Made by a program: the position numbers and the translations under genes. Source: Sutcliffiella horikoshii (lineage in GTDB: Bacteria > Bacillota > Bacilli > Bacillales > Bacillaceae_I). Taken from it: a DNA stretch of 64,000 bases. A model generated the notes under the pieces. The model was not told where the DNA came from and ran no database searches. It saw nothing but the letters and a program-made list of their open reading frames with translations. The DNA is taken from the NCBI RefSeq assembly GCF_002157855.1, contig NZ_CP020880.1:4154001-4218000 (forward strand), read 5' to 3'. Of this stretch, positions 15,743 through 23,945 are shown piece after piece (positions within the stretch are counted from its first letter, which is position 1; the number at the start of each line of letters is the position of its first letter).

Positions 15743-16595
15743 GACGCTTGGACGCCTCCACTGCTTTACGCGTTTTATCCAATGCTTTGATATTCCGTTC
15801 TTGATCTAGTTTCATTACACCGAAAAACAATATATCGATGACATTCAACTGTGCAATCCTGGAGCTCGTTGCACCACTTCTTACATTCCGCTCTAAGCTT
15901 GTGGTGTTCAATTTCACATCTGCAATTGCAGATGTAGGATTCTCTCCTGACCTAGTCAGTGTAATGACTGAAGCCCCGTTTTCTTTTGCTACTTTGAGCG
16001 ATTCAATGATATCCTTCGTATGACCGCTATAGGAAATGCCAAATGCAACATCTGTTTCCGATAAATTGGCAGCAATGGTTACCTGGGTGTCTTTATCATA
16101 AGCAGCTTCACACCATCGGTTTATCCTGGTTAGCTTCTGTTTAAAGTCCATGGCAATAAGGCCGGATGCTCCAATCCCATATACTGCAACAATTCTTGCT
16201 TTTGAAATTAGCTCAATGGCTTTCTCTAACTCCGCTTCATCCAACACTCCCACCGTGTTATGGATTGCCTGAATATTGTTTTGAGAAACAGAGTGAATCA
16301 TCGAAGACACCGAGTCATCTATTGGAATATCCTCATAACCTTCTAGATTCTTTTCCGCTTTCGCCTTTGCCAAGTCATAGGCAATTTTTAATTTTAGTTC
16401 CTTAAACCCCTTGCATCTAAGCGATCGGGATAGTCGGATGATGGTCGCTTCGCTGACCTGAGTATTTTCTGCAAGCTTTTGAATGGATATGTTTATTACG
16501 TCTGCAGGTTTTTCCAAAATGAATTCTGCTACTTTTCGCTCTGATGGCTTGAAAGTATGTAAACTTTCCTGGATAAAAATTAATTCTTTATTCAT
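15735..16595 (-). CDS. MurR/RpiR-family transcriptional regulator
   Basis: A 286-residue regulator: an RpiR helix-turn-helix domain in residues 1-78 (VSEATIIRLSRSLRCKGF is the recognition region) and a SIS sugar-phosphate-binding domain from about 115 (ARIVAVYGIGASGLIA, then GISYSGHTKDII). The ATG at 16595 has GAGGG seven bases upstream; an in-frame ATG at 16661 lacks a site. First gene of the cluster with serine hydrolase, sugar-binding protein and permeases, which it presumably controls in response to a phosphorylated sugar. Confidence 0.9.
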   Translation of the reverse strand: MNKELIFIQESLHTFKPSERKVAEFILEKPADVINISIQKLAENTQVSEATIIRLSRSLRCKGFKELKLKIAYDLAKAKAEKNLEGYEDIPIDDSVSSMIHSVSQNNIQAIHNTVGVLDEAELEKAIELISKARIVAVYGIGASGLIAMDFKQKLTRINRWCEAAYDKDTQVTIAANLSETDVAFGISYSGHTKDIIESLKVAKENGASVITLTRSGENPTSAIADVKLNTTSLERNVRSGATSSRIAQLNVIDILFFGVMKLDQERNIKALDKTRKAVEASKRHV

Positions 16596-16744
16596 ATTGG
16601 TTCCCTCTATTTTCAGATATTTCTTACTTTTCATTTTATTAAATAAAGTTTCATAAATCAATTACTATTTTGTAGTTTTGTTTCACAGGACTTTGGGTCT
16701 ATGAATGCTTATTGCAAGTGAAAGGTCGGCAACACAAAATAAAA

Positions 16745-16780
16745 AAGCACTACACCGGAAATGAATCCGCCATAGTGCTT
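16745..16780 (-). terminator. Terminator after DUF1761 gene
   Basis: AAGCACTA pairs with TAGTGCTT, with an inner CCGG/CCG pairing and six T residues on the minus strand, nine bases past the stop codon. Confidence 0.85.
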
Positions 16781-16788
16781 ATTTAACC

Positions 16789-17181
16789 TTACATTCCATT
16801 TATGACACCATGCACCATACCTAGCAATGCAAAAATGATGAGATGGTCTCCTACAGCAATATAGAATGCTTTTTTTGTTACTAGACCAAACAATGTATTT
16901 TTTAAATAGACTAGAGTAATGATTATTCCTATTAATGAACCTACTATCAGACCGCTCAGAATGCCTTCTGCTCCTGCTGCCTGCACGAAAGATGCTACTA
17001 TAGAAGAGCTGACAAATGCAATCATTATAGAGACAACATATTTAAGCGGGCCTTCCGTCTGTTTAAATGGCGTGTCTTTCTTTTTTCCGAGCATGATCGT
17101 GTAATAGATTCCTCCATAAACTGCATACAGAATAGCACCTATTAGTATTGCAACAACATTCAATTCAGACCAATCCATCAT
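16789..17181 (-). CDS. DUF1761-family membrane protein
   Basis: A 130-residue protein with four hydrophobic segments (about residues 7-26, 46-66, 72-92 and 105-125) that resembles the DUF1761 family. It follows the AraC/GyrI regulator by 32 bases, so is probably co-transcribed and controlled by it. Two adjacent ATGs occur at the start; either fits the GGAG site. Function is unknown. Confidence 0.7.
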   Translation of the reverse strand: MMDWSELNVVAILIGAILYAVYGGIYYTIMLGKKKDTPFKQTEGPLKYVVSIMIAFVSSSIVASFVQAAGAEGILSGLIVGSLIGIIITLVYLKNTLFGLVTKKAFYIAVGDHLIIFALLGMVHGVINGM

Positions 17182-17213
17182 TTTATCTATTCTCCTCTTT
17201 TTGGCTTTTACTT

Positions 17214-18149
17214 TTATTTCGGCTCAATGGCTAATGCAATAGCCTTCACGCTAACGTCTACTCCTAAGCTACCTTTTTTAGGTTTTATGGTTATAAGCTC
17301 CATTGGGTTATCCAAGTATTTATATCCGCTTTTAGGAAGCCAAAAACTGTATAGCTCCGAGTAGCACTCTATTAGCTTATTCCTTTCAACATAATCCACA
17401 GGCTCATCAAACTCATAGACTACATGCTTTCCCCCTTTGAACTGATAGGTCTCTAGAGTATCGCCCATCAACCCTTCCACAGCTAGGTGACAATCATATC
17501 GGCTCATTTGTGCCGGAGTTATAAATGGATTACTTTTAGGCACCCCAAATATGAACGTGTTGTCCGTAATAATATCTCGAGCCTTTGCCCAATGGTACAC
17601 AGTCTCCCAAACATCCGGTATCCCTTGTGTGTATGGACCGACATTTTGCTTCTTCACAGTTGTGCACACTGGAAATTCCATGACCTTCACTTTTTCAAGA
17701 TCGAGCCACTGGTATTTATTATATCCGTTGTTGTTTTGCTGTTCTTGCTCCATATTGCGATGCTGTTTAGATTTCTTGCTATTATCAGCATATTCTCGTG
17801 GAAATCTCTCTAGATAGGCACCTTCTCTCCAATTAGTGGGACTGCTTTGGAAATATGTATGAAAGGAAGTGGTGAAGTAAGAAAGAGAAGTAAAGCCACA
17901 CATGAACGCAATTTGCGTAATGGGTATGCTATGTTCATATATTAATAGATGAGCAGCTTTTTCCATTCTAAGGCGTTTCACATAATTAGCTGGAGTTTCA
18001 CCTACCTGGGCTTTAAAAATGCGTTGAAAATGAAAGGGAGAGTAAGTAGAAATGGAGGCTAGCTTTTCAAGGCTAAGTGGGCTCTCTAGGTTATTTTCTA
18101 TATATTCCTCGACTTTATTTATCAGTTTTTCTTGTTCGGAAGTATGCAT
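17214..18149 (-). CDS. AraC-family regulator with GyrI-like ligand domain
   Basis: A 311-residue regulator. Two AraC-type helix-turn-helices lie at about residues 20-105 (SLEKLASISTYSPFHFQRIF and PITQIAFMCGFTSLSYFTTSF). After a polar linker comes a GyrI/Rob-type effector domain from about 155, often used to bind hydrophobic cations or drugs. The ATG at 18149 follows GAGGAG at six bases; the open frame extends to 18272 but overlaps the neighbouring gene. It lies in a probable operon with a small XRE protein and a DUF1761 membrane protein. Confidence 0.88.
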   Translation of the reverse strand: MHTSEQEKLINKVEEYIENNLESPLSLEKLASISTYSPFHFQRIFKAQVGETPANYVKRLRMEKAAHLLIYEHSIPITQIAFMCGFTSLSYFTTSFHTYFQSSPTNWREGAYLERFPREYADNSKKSKQHRNMEQEQQNNNGYNKYQWLDLEKVKVMEFPVCTTVKKQNVGPYTQGIPDVWETVYHWAKARDIITDNTFIFGVPKSNPFITPAQMSRYDCHLAVEGLMGDTLETYQFKGGKHVVYEFDEPVDYVERNKLIECYSELYSFWLPKSGYKYLDNPMELITIKPKKGSLGVDVSVKAIALAIEPK

Positions 18150-18238
18150 TGTTTTTCTCCTCATTTGGATGTTCTTTCTTTTATTATAACTAATAAATAA
18201 AAGAACCGGATGTATATCCGATTCCTTCTCCAATCTTT

Positions 18239-18442
18239 TTATATGGACATATCTCCTACAGCGAAAGAGCATCTTAATACTTCAGAGAGTTTATGTAAGG
18301 TAGATACCTGCACATCCAAGGTCCCAGCTTCTATTGCAGCAATGGTGTCTGCCGGCAGTCCTGTTAGCATGGCAAGTTGATCAATTTCTATTTCTTGTCT
18401 TGTTCTTGCATTCTTTAGTTGATTTCCGATATGTTTCACCAT
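18239..18442 (-). CDS. Small XRE-type helix-turn-helix protein
   Basis: 67 residues, essentially one Cro/C1 domain (IDQLAMLTGLPADTIAAIEAG at about residues 20-40). First gene of the unit continuing into the AraC/GyrI regulator about 90 bases downstream. A strong cre-like site lies just upstream. Confidence 0.75.
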   Translation of the reverse strand: MVKHIGNQLKNARTRQEIEIDQLAMLTGLPADTIAAIEAGTLDVQVSTLHKLSEVLRCSFAVGDMSI

Positions 18443-18465
18443 AATCCCCCTCCTGTTAACACGAT

Positions 18466-18479
18466 TGAAAACGCTTACA
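18466..18479. promoter_or_regulatory. cre-like CcpA site
   Basis: TGAAAACGCTTACA matches the Bacillus cre consensus (TGWAANCGNTNWCA) at every position. It lies 24 bases upstream of the small XRE gene and 40 bases past the BMC operon terminator, so it more likely acts on the regulator unit. Confidence 0.65.
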
Positions 18480-18519
18480 ACATATTATATAAAAATATTT
18501 AGAATTTTTCAATATTAAA

Positions 18520-18562
18520 ATAACAGGACACCGATGAACTTGCATCGAAAGCATCCTGTTAT
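18520..18562 (-). terminator. Terminator of the BMC operon
   Basis: ATAACAGGA pairs with TCCTGTTAT, with an inner CGATG/CATCG stem, just past the deoC stop; the minus strand then reads TTTTAAT. Confidence 0.8.
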
Positions 18563-18573
18563 CCAATCTAGTC

Positions 18574-19392
18574 TTAATATCCAGTCCCTTTTCCGCCTGT
18601 AACAATCGCAATTCCGGAGCTAGCACCGATTCTTGTAGCACCTGCCTGCACAAGCTTTCTTGCCGTATCCAGGTCACGTACACATGCAGACGCCTTAACA
18701 CCAATGTCAGGGCCGACTGCTTCGCGCATAAGCTTAATGTCCTCTGCTGTTGCACAGCCTGGTCCGAAGCCTGTAGAAGTTTTGACGAAATCCGCTCCGG
18801 CCATTTTTGCTAGAATGCATGCTTTTTTCTTTTCTTCTGTTTCCAAAAGACCTGTTTCGATGATGACTTTAACTGGTGCATGACCTTTAGCAGCAAGCAC
18901 GACCGCTTCGATGTCTTTTTTGACGGTTTCAAAGTCGCCGGATTTAAGGGCACCGATGTTCATGACCATGTCAATCTCCGTTGCTCCACTTGCAATCGCA
19001 TCACGTGTTTCAGAAACTTTTACAAAACTGTTGGTAGCACCAAGCGGGAAGCCGACTACCGTTGTAATACCCACATTGGAACCCTTCAGTTCTTGAGCAG
19101 CCGTGGACACCCAGAAAGGATTCACACATACTGTTGCAAAGTTATATTCTTTCGCCTCTTCACAAAGCTTGACGACCTGCTCTTTTGTGCTTTCCGGCTT
19201 TAGTAGCGTATGGTCGATCATTCTTGCAATAGAAGGTCCTGTGATCAGGTTGGATGAGGCATTTGTAAAAGAATTCCCGTTTGTTGAAGTAGTATTGGAA
19301 GCTGCAGGTTTTCCTTCTGCAAGCTGTTGTTTATTTGTCAGTTGTTCCATGATTTGATTCGTAATTTGTTCCACCAATGCTTCCATTTGCAT
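18574..19392 (-). CDS. deoC: BMC-associated deoxyribose-phosphate aldolase
   Basis: A 272-residue class I aldolase that cleaves 2-deoxyribose-5-phosphate to acetaldehyde and glyceraldehyde-3-phosphate. The Schiff-base lysine is Lys204 (KTSTGFGPG), with Asp141 (EIDMVMN) and Lys233 (GVKASA); the C-terminus ends in Tyr, as in E. coli DeoC. Residues 1-20 ([18 protein letters not shown]...) form an amphipathic helix, then a Ser/Thr/Asn linker to about 50, the layout of a BMC encapsulation peptide absent from ordinary DeoC. ATG at 19392 has GAGG eight bases upstream; a GTG three codons earlier is the alternative. Last gene of the BMC operon. Confidence 0.93.
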   Translation of the reverse strand: MQMEALVEQITNQIMEQLTNKQQLAEGKPAASNTTSTNGNSFTNASSNLITGPSIARMIDHTLLKPESTKEQVVKLCEEAKEYNFATVCVNPFWVSTAAQELKGSNVGITTVVGFPLGATNSFVKVSETRDAIASGATEIDMVMNIGALKSGDFETVKKDIEAVVLAAKGHAPVKVIIETGLLETEEKKKACILAKMAGADFVKTSTGFGPGCATAEDIKLMREAVGPDIGVKASACVRDLDTARKLVQAGATRIGASSGIAIVTGGKGTGY

Positions 19393-19407
19393 TGTGTTCA
19401 CCTCGCA

Positions 19408-19671
19408 TTAATTTAATCGGTCGACAATTCCGGCAATGACGGCATCAAAAGAACCTTTTGGATCTCCTAATATATCTCTTGCCGCTCCACCCTCTTCTAG
19501 TATGAGCACATAGTCGCCGGCTCCTGCGTGAAAGCGGTCGAAGGCTATCATGGCATCGCCGCACTCCTTGCCGCTCGCGTCCACTGGAATAACGACCATG
19601 AGCTTTTTGTTTTGATGACTTGGTGTTTTAATCGTCGAAACGACATTTCCAACGACTTTTGCTAGTTTCAT
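19408..19671 (-). CDS. BMC-P (EutN/CcmL) pentameric vertex protein
   Basis: An 87-residue EutN/CcmL-family protein ([17 protein letters not shown], then [18 protein letters not shown] and the C-terminal [11 protein letters not shown]). Pentamers cap the vertices of the icosahedral BMC shell. Its ATG overlaps the stop of the upstream BMC-H gene by four bases, so the two are translationally coupled. One of three BMC-P genes in this operon and the most divergent. Confidence 0.92.
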   Translation of the reverse strand: MKLAKVVGNVVSTIKTPSHQNKKLMVVIPVDASGKECGDAMIAFDRFHAGAGDYVLILEEGGAARDILGDPKGSFDAVIAGIVDRLN

Positions 19672-19943
19672 AGAGTGGTAGGAAGGATTTTTTCGATATC
19701 GGAATGTGGTCTTGGGATCACATGCACGGATAGGAATTCGCCAACACGTTGCGCTGCATCTGCCCCTGCTTCTGTTGCCGCTTTTACAGCTCCTACATCA
19801 CCGCGTACCATGACAGTGATTAATCCGCCGCCCACTTGAACTTTTCCTACTAACGATACGTTTGCTGCCTTCATCATAGCGTCTGCTGCTTCGATTGCCC
19901 CTACTAAACCTTTTGTTTCAATCATCCCTAATGCGTTGCTCAT
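19668..19943 (-). CDS. BMC-H hexameric shell protein (second copy)
   Basis: A 91-residue single Pfam00936-type shell protein with the hallmark N-terminus [20 protein letters not shown] and the [21 protein letters not shown] segment; the C-terminus carries [14 protein letters not shown]. Hexamers tile the shell facets and hold the central pore. It is very like the BMC-H encoded at 21555, so the pair is probably a duplication. It starts one base after the upstream BMC-P stop. Confidence 0.95.
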   Translation of the reverse strand: MSNALGMIETKGLVGAIEAADAMMKAANVSLVGKVQVGGGLITVMVRGDVGAVKAATEAGADAAQRVGEFLSVHVIPRPHSDIEKILPTTL

Positions 19944-20228
19944 TTATATTTCCTCCATTCGTTTTACGTTGTAATAGTCAATGATTCCAAGTATTCCCGC
20001 GTCTGATGCGACAAGGTCTTTGTTCAATGGCAGAGAGGATTCCCTGCTTTTTGCAAGATAAACAAGGTCCCCTTCTCCTGATTGACCGATTGTGTCAATA
20101 GCAACAAGTGGTTTTCCTTTATCCTGCAACTGATCATCTACTGGTTGGACGATTAATAGCTTCAACCCCTTCAAGCTCTCGTCTTTATGGGTACAGATCA
20201 TGTTTCCAATCACTTTTGCTACGAACAT
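19944..20228 (-). CDS. BMC-P (EutN/CcmL) pentameric vertex protein
   Basis: 94 residues, EutN/CcmL family: MFVAKVIGNMICTHK at the N-terminus, the conserved LLIVQPVD strand, VAIDTIGQSGEGDLVYLAKS and a C-terminal GILGIIDYYNV. Forms shell vertices. Follows rpiB by 16 bases. Differs enough from the other two BMC-P proteins to suggest distinct vertex or partner roles. Confidence 0.92.
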   Translation of the reverse strand: MFVAKVIGNMICTHKDESLKGLKLLIVQPVDDQLQDKGKPLVAIDTIGQSGEGDLVYLAKSRESSLPLNKDLVASDAGILGIIDYYNVKRMEEI

Positions 20229-20244
20229 AGACTTAAACCTGCTT

Positions 20245-20700
20245 TCAGCGTTTAATAAAACGACTTTCGATTTCCATTACTTTGGTGACACGACGGTCAT
20301 GGCGGCCGCCAGCGAAATCAGTTTCCAGCCATTTTTTCACCAATTGCTTGGCAAGGCCTTCCCCGATGAATTGGCCACCGATGGATAAAACGTTCGCGTT
20401 ATTGTGCTCGCGGCTGTTAATGACAGAGGACAAGTCCCAACATACAGCTCCTCGGACACCCGGTATCTTATTCAATACCATTCCGCTCCCAACGCCTACT
20501 CCATCAATCATGATGCCAACGTAATCTGGATTAGTCGCGACGCATTCCCCAACAAGGAATGCAATATCCGGGTAATCCACTGATTCTTTCGCTTTGCAGC
20601 CAAAATCAAGGTATTCGTATCCTAGCTCCGTCAAGTAGCCTTTCAAAGCCTCTTTTAGCTCGTATCCACCATGGTCGCTACCGATTGCAACTTTTTTCAT
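20245..20700 (-). CDS. rpiB: RpiB/LacAB-family sugar-phosphate isomerase, Cys66 replaced
   Basis: A 151-residue RpiB-fold protein. Conserved features: SDHGGYELK at 8-16, SREHNNANVLSIGG with His99, and the C-terminal GGRHDRRV. In E. coli RpiB the catalytic base Cys66 lies in ICGTGIG; here position 66 is Asp in IDGVGVGSG, so the catalytic loop is remodelled. RpiB normally interconverts ribose-5- and ribulose-5-phosphate; a different sugar phosphate is possible here. No encapsulation helix is seen. It starts three bases after the TIM stop, with AAAGGAG upstream, in the middle of the BMC operon. Confidence 0.85.
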   Translation of the reverse strand: MKKVAIGSDHGGYELKEALKGYLTELGYEYLDFGCKAKESVDYPDIAFLVGECVATNPDYVGIMIDGVGVGSGMVLNKIPGVRGAVCWDLSSVINSREHNNANVLSIGGQFIGEGLAKQLVKKWLETDFAGGRHDRRVTKVMEIESRFIKR

Positions 20701-20703
20701 TTT

Positions 20704-21543
20704 CTACGCTCCTTTGGCAAATACAGCGATTATTTTCTGAAAAGAATCCACCTGCAAACTCGCACCGCCGACAAGTACTCCATCGATGTCCGTCATAGAA
20801 GCGAATTCTTGTGCATTGTTTTCATTTACAGATCCGCCATATAAAATGCTGACCTTCTCTGCGTTCTGTACGTCCAAGTATTCAAGCACAGAGCGGATAT
20901 ATCCGTGAATACGCTGAGCTTCCGCCGCTGTTGCTGATTCCCCGGTTCCGATTGCCCAAACCGGCTCGTATGCGAATACGACCTGCGACACATCCATTCC
21001 ATCCATGGCGCCGAGTATTTGCTTGGTCAGCACCTTTTCTGTTTGGTCCTGTTGCTTTTGTTCCAATGTTTCCCCAATGCAGATGACAGGGGTCAGGCCC
21101 CTTTTTAAGGCTTGTTTTGCTTTTTGATTCACGGTTGCATCATCTTCTTGTGCATATTGCCTTCTTTCAGAGTGTCCGATGATGCAGTGGGAGCAACCGA
21201 TCTCCTTTAACAGGCTTGCTGCCGTTTCCCCTGTGTAGGCGCCTTTATCTTCTTGGTGAACATTTTGGGCACCAATTTGTATCTCTTTCTTTTGTCCTTG
21301 TACGTAAAGCTTGGCGGGATACAGGAGTGGGGCTGGCGGACAAACCACCACTTCAACTCCGTTTCCTTCTTTAAGCTGTTGTAAAAATTCCAGTGTTTCC
21401 TGGATGTTCTTGTTCATTTTCCAATTGGCGATGACGTATTGTTTCCTGCCGGTACCTGGTGGCAAGTTGTTCAAGGAACTCGCGGATTGCTCTATTGCCT
21501 CTTGTACAAGTTGTTTGATATAGGCTTTTATGGATTGATCCAT
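20704..21543 (-). CDS. tpiA: BMC-targeted triosephosphate isomerase
   Basis: A 279-residue TIM, about 30 residues longer than usual at the N-terminus. Catalytic residues are Lys42 (NWKMN), His124 (GHSERR) and Glu193 (AYEPVWAIGTG); the phosphate-binding YGGSVN is present. Residues 1-22 (MDQSIKAYIKQLVQEAIEQS...) form an amphipathic helix followed by a Pro/Gly linker, typical of an encapsulation peptide. This suggests that glyceraldehyde-3-phosphate from DeoC is converted to DHAP inside the shell. The household copy is presumably elsewhere in the glycolytic operon. Confidence 0.92.
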   Translation of the reverse strand: MDQSIKAYIKQLVQEAIEQSASSLNNLPPGTGRKQYVIANWKMNKNIQETLEFLQQLKEGNGVEVVVCPPAPLLYPAKLYVQGQKKEIQIGAQNVHQEDKGAYTGETAASLLKEIGCSHCIIGHSERRQYAQEDDATVNQKAKQALKRGLTPVICIGETLEQKQQDQTEKVLTKQILGAMDGMDVSQVVFAYEPVWAIGTGESATAAEAQRIHGYIRSVLEYLDVQNAEKVSILYGGSVNENNAQEFASMTDIDGVLVGGASLQVDSFQKIIAVFAKGA

Positions 21544-21554
21544 CCTACTCTACC

Positions 21555-21944
21555 TTATTTCGCTGCCGGTAGAATTCCGTTTACTTCGGAGTTTGGACGT
21601 GGGATGACGTGTACAGATACTAAGTTTCCAACTCTTCCTGCTGCATCCGCGCCAGCTTCTGTTGCCGCTTTTACAGCTCCTACATCACCGCGTACCATTA
21701 CTGCTACAAGTCCGCCACCTACGAATTCTTTTCCTACAAGTGTTACGTTCGCTGCTTTAACCATTGCGTCTGCCGCTTCAATTGCCCCGATTAGACCTTT
21801 TGTTTCAATCATTCCTAATGCTTCTTGACTCATTTGAATTCCTCCTAATGGTTGTTTAATAGTTTTGGATTTTGTTTGCTTTTTTGCTTTTTTAGGTGGT
21901 TCTACAGGCTGTCCCTCTTGAGGTAGTTCATTCAGTTCTGCCAT
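21555..21944 (-). CDS. BMC-H hexameric shell protein with optional N-terminal extension
   Basis: The shell domain starts at ATG 21833 ([20 protein letters not shown]), which has AGGAGG seven bases upstream and yields 92 residues. The frame is open upstream to ATG 21944, which has GGAGGGGG seven bases upstream and would add 37 residues rich in Pro, Lys and Gln ([12 protein letters not shown]...). Both starts look functional, so two products are likely. The shell domain contains the standard [21 protein letters not shown] and [14 protein letters not shown] segments. Major shell-facet protein, between the aldehyde dehydrogenase and TIM genes. Confidence 0.93.
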   Translation of the reverse strand: MAELNELPQEGQPVEPPKKAKKQTKSKTIKQPLGGIQMSQEALGMIETKGLIGAIEAADAMVKAANVTLVGKEFVGGGLVAVMVRGDVGAVKAATEAGADAAGRVGNLVSVHVIPRPNSEVNGILPAAK

Positions 21945-21958
21945 TTTTCATCCCCCTC

Positions 21959-23392
21959 CTAAATAATTCTGAAGCCGTCTACCAGCACACAACGTCTTTG
22001 GCGGGTGAAGGTTTTGGCTGAAGTCAGCCCTTCTCCCGTCGGACCTGCGATGGTAAGGGTGGTAAACCCTTCGCTCTGATAGCCAAGACCTGCAACAGAC
22101 GGACCGTTTTTCACAAAAATGGTCGCTTGGATTTCTTTTGCCATCTTTGTCAGGTTGGTGACATTCTGAGAATGCATGATGGCAGTGTGGCGGTTGCCTT
22201 TTTCAGCTTTGACTGCCAGGCTGATTGCTTTATCCACATCTGACACTCTAACTATTGGCAGGATTGGCATCAGCATTTCTGTGTGCACCAGTGGGTGATC
22301 TTCCTTTGTTTCAGCAATGATGAGTTTGGCGTTTGCATCAGCTCTGATGCCTGCCGCTTCGAGCAGGACCGATGCGTCCTTTCCGATAAAATCGCGGTTC
22401 GGATAGTATTTCTCGCCTTTTTTAACTAAAATCTTCCCCAGAAGCTTTTCCAGCTGGTAACCTTTCAACTCGACGGCTCCATTTTTGGCCATCTCGCTTT
22501 TTAAGCTGTTTGCTACTTTTTCGACCACGAACACTTCTTTTTCCGCGGTACAAAGTACATTGTTATCAAAGCTTGCGCCGGTTACGATGTCTTTGGCAGC
22601 CTTGGAGATAATGGCTGTTTCATCCACGACCACCGGTGGGTTTCCAGGGCCAGCGGCGATTACTTTTTTTCCGGCACTCATTGCCGCCTGTACCACGATG
22701 CCGCCGCCAGTGACGACTAAAGCTCTTACTTTCGGGTGCTTCATCACTTCGTTAGAAGTTTCTATGTTTGGACTGGCAACGGAAGTGAGGGTGTTGGCTG
22801 GTCCTCCTGCAGCTACAATCGCCTCGTTCAATAGCTGCATCGTTTTAATAGATACTTGTTTAGCACTTGGGTGTGGGTTAAAAACAACCGCATTTCCTGC
22901 CGCAACTAGAGAAATAGAGTTATTGATGATAGTTGCTGCCGGGTTCGTGGATGGGGTGATGGCTCCATACACGCCAACCGGTGAGTATTCCACAAGGGTC
23001 AGACCCCCGTCCCCGGAATAGGTGGTGGCAACAATGTCCTCCACTCCAGGTGTTTTATCAGCAGCCAAGAGGTTCTTCGCCACCTTGTCTTCCACCCGAC
23101 CAAGTCCTGTTTCTTTTACTGCGAGTTCTGCCAGTGATTTTGCTTGCTCACGGCTTACTTCCCGCATTTTTTCTATCATGTTCTTTCTTGTTTCAAGTGA
23201 AGTTGCCCTCAGCTTGTCCCATGCCTCTGTTGCAGCATCTGCTGCTTCGTCAACGGTTGCAAACACACCATTTCCTAGCGGTATCTCGCTGTTTCCCTGT
23301 TCTAAAGCAGATGTGGGGTGCTTACTTTCATTTCCAAGCTGGGCAAGGACTTGCGCAACCATTTCCTTTATATCGCTTTCCTTAATTTGCAC
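21959..23392 (-). CDS. BMC CoA-acylating aldehyde dehydrogenase (EutE/PduP type)
   Basis: About 477 residues. Oxidises acetaldehyde with NAD+ and CoA to acetyl-CoA. The nucleophilic cysteine is about Cys281 in NNVLCTAEKE; TPSTNPAAT and VVTGGG are conserved nucleotide/CoA-site segments. The N-terminal amphipathic helix MQIKESDIKEMVAQVLAQL and the following linker match PduP/EutE encapsulation peptides. GTG at 23392 has AAGGAGG nine bases upstream; the TTG at 23398 is too close to that site. Consumes the acetaldehyde made by DeoC, the toxic volatile intermediate that the shell would retain. Confidence 0.93.
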   Translation of the reverse strand: MQIKESDIKEMVAQVLAQLGNESKHPTSALEQGNSEIPLGNGVFATVDEAADAATEAWDKLRATSLETRKNMIEKMREVSREQAKSLAELAVKETGLGRVEDKVAKNLLAADKTPGVEDIVATTYSGDGGLTLVEYSPVGVYGAITPSTNPAATIINNSISLVAAGNAVVFNPHPSAKQVSIKTMQLLNEAIVAAGGPANTLTSVASPNIETSNEVMKHPKVRALVVTGGGIVVQAAMSAGKKVIAAGPGNPPVVVDETAIISKAAKDIVTGASFDNNVLCTAEKEVFVVEKVANSLKSEMAKNGAVELKGYQLEKLLGKILVKKGEKYYPNRDFIGKDASVLLEAAGIRADANAKLIIAETKEDHPLVHTEMLMPILPIVRVSDVDKAISLAVKAEKGNRHTAIMHSQNVTNLTKMAKEIQATIFVKNGPSVAGLGYQSEGFTTLTIAGPTGEGLTSAKTFTRQRRCVLVDGFRII

Positions 23393-23394
23393 AA

Positions 23395-23694
23395 TCAATT
23401 ACCTCCTTTTGAAAAGGTGAGGGTGCCGTTTAGCTCGATTTGGTCAACGATTCCCACGATGGCGGCGTCGACCGGTACCCCGTTCGTAATTTCTGTCTGT
23501 CTCGCAGAACTTCCGCTAACGATTAATACCACTTCACCCACGCCAGAGCCAACGGTGTCGATGGCAACAATGGGCTTGCCGTCTTCTTCGATGTTTTTCA
23601 TGTCTAGCGGGGTGACGATTAGCAGCTTTTTCCCTTTGAGTTTTTCCGCTTTGGTGGTGGCGACGATGGATCCTGTCACTTTTGCAATAATCAT
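23395..23694 (-). CDS. BMC-P (EutN/CcmL) pentameric vertex protein
   Basis: 99 residues, EutN/CcmL family: MIIAKVTGSIVATTKAEKLKG, LLIVTPLDMKN, VAIDTVGSGVGEVVLIVSGSSA and PVDAAIVGIVDQIEL. Resembles the EutN/PduN branch most closely of the three vertex proteins here. It is the first shell gene of the operon, about 250 bases after the flavoprotein gene; that gap holds hairpin repeat copy B. A ribosome site precedes the ATG. Confidence 0.92.
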   Translation of the reverse strand: MIIAKVTGSIVATTKAEKLKGKKLLIVTPLDMKNIEEDGKPIVAIDTVGSGVGEVVLIVSGSSARQTEITNGVPVDAAIVGIVDQIELNGTLTFSKGGN

Positions 23695-23766
23695 GAGTTC
23701 GTTGCCTCCTTTCTAGGAGCATGATGTTTTTGGTTTGGTTAATGTTAACCGTTCCTTTTCGCTGCA

Positions 23767-23935
23767 GGCACTCGCTTTCCGCGGGGCGACCTTGAGCCTC
23801 CTCACTTCGTTGCGGGGTCTCAACATTGTCGCTACTCCCCCGCAGGACAAGGAAGGCTTCGGCAGCGAAACATCGCACGAAGAAAATGCGTAGCATTTTC
23901 GAGGAGTCGAGTGCCTTCCGCTCCAATCCACTAGG
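23767..23935. repeat. Dispersed long-hairpin repeat, copy B
   Basis: Inner arms GGCACTCG (23767-23774) and CGAGTGCC (23908-23915) are complementary; the core is nearly identical to copy A, and the tail CTCCAATCCACTA matches copy C. An extra hairpin GAAAATGC/GCATTTTC is inserted at 23882-23900. It sits inside the BMC operon between flavoprotein and shell genes and would be part of the mRNA. Confidence 0.8.
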
Positions 23936-23945
23936 CTCTTCATAC

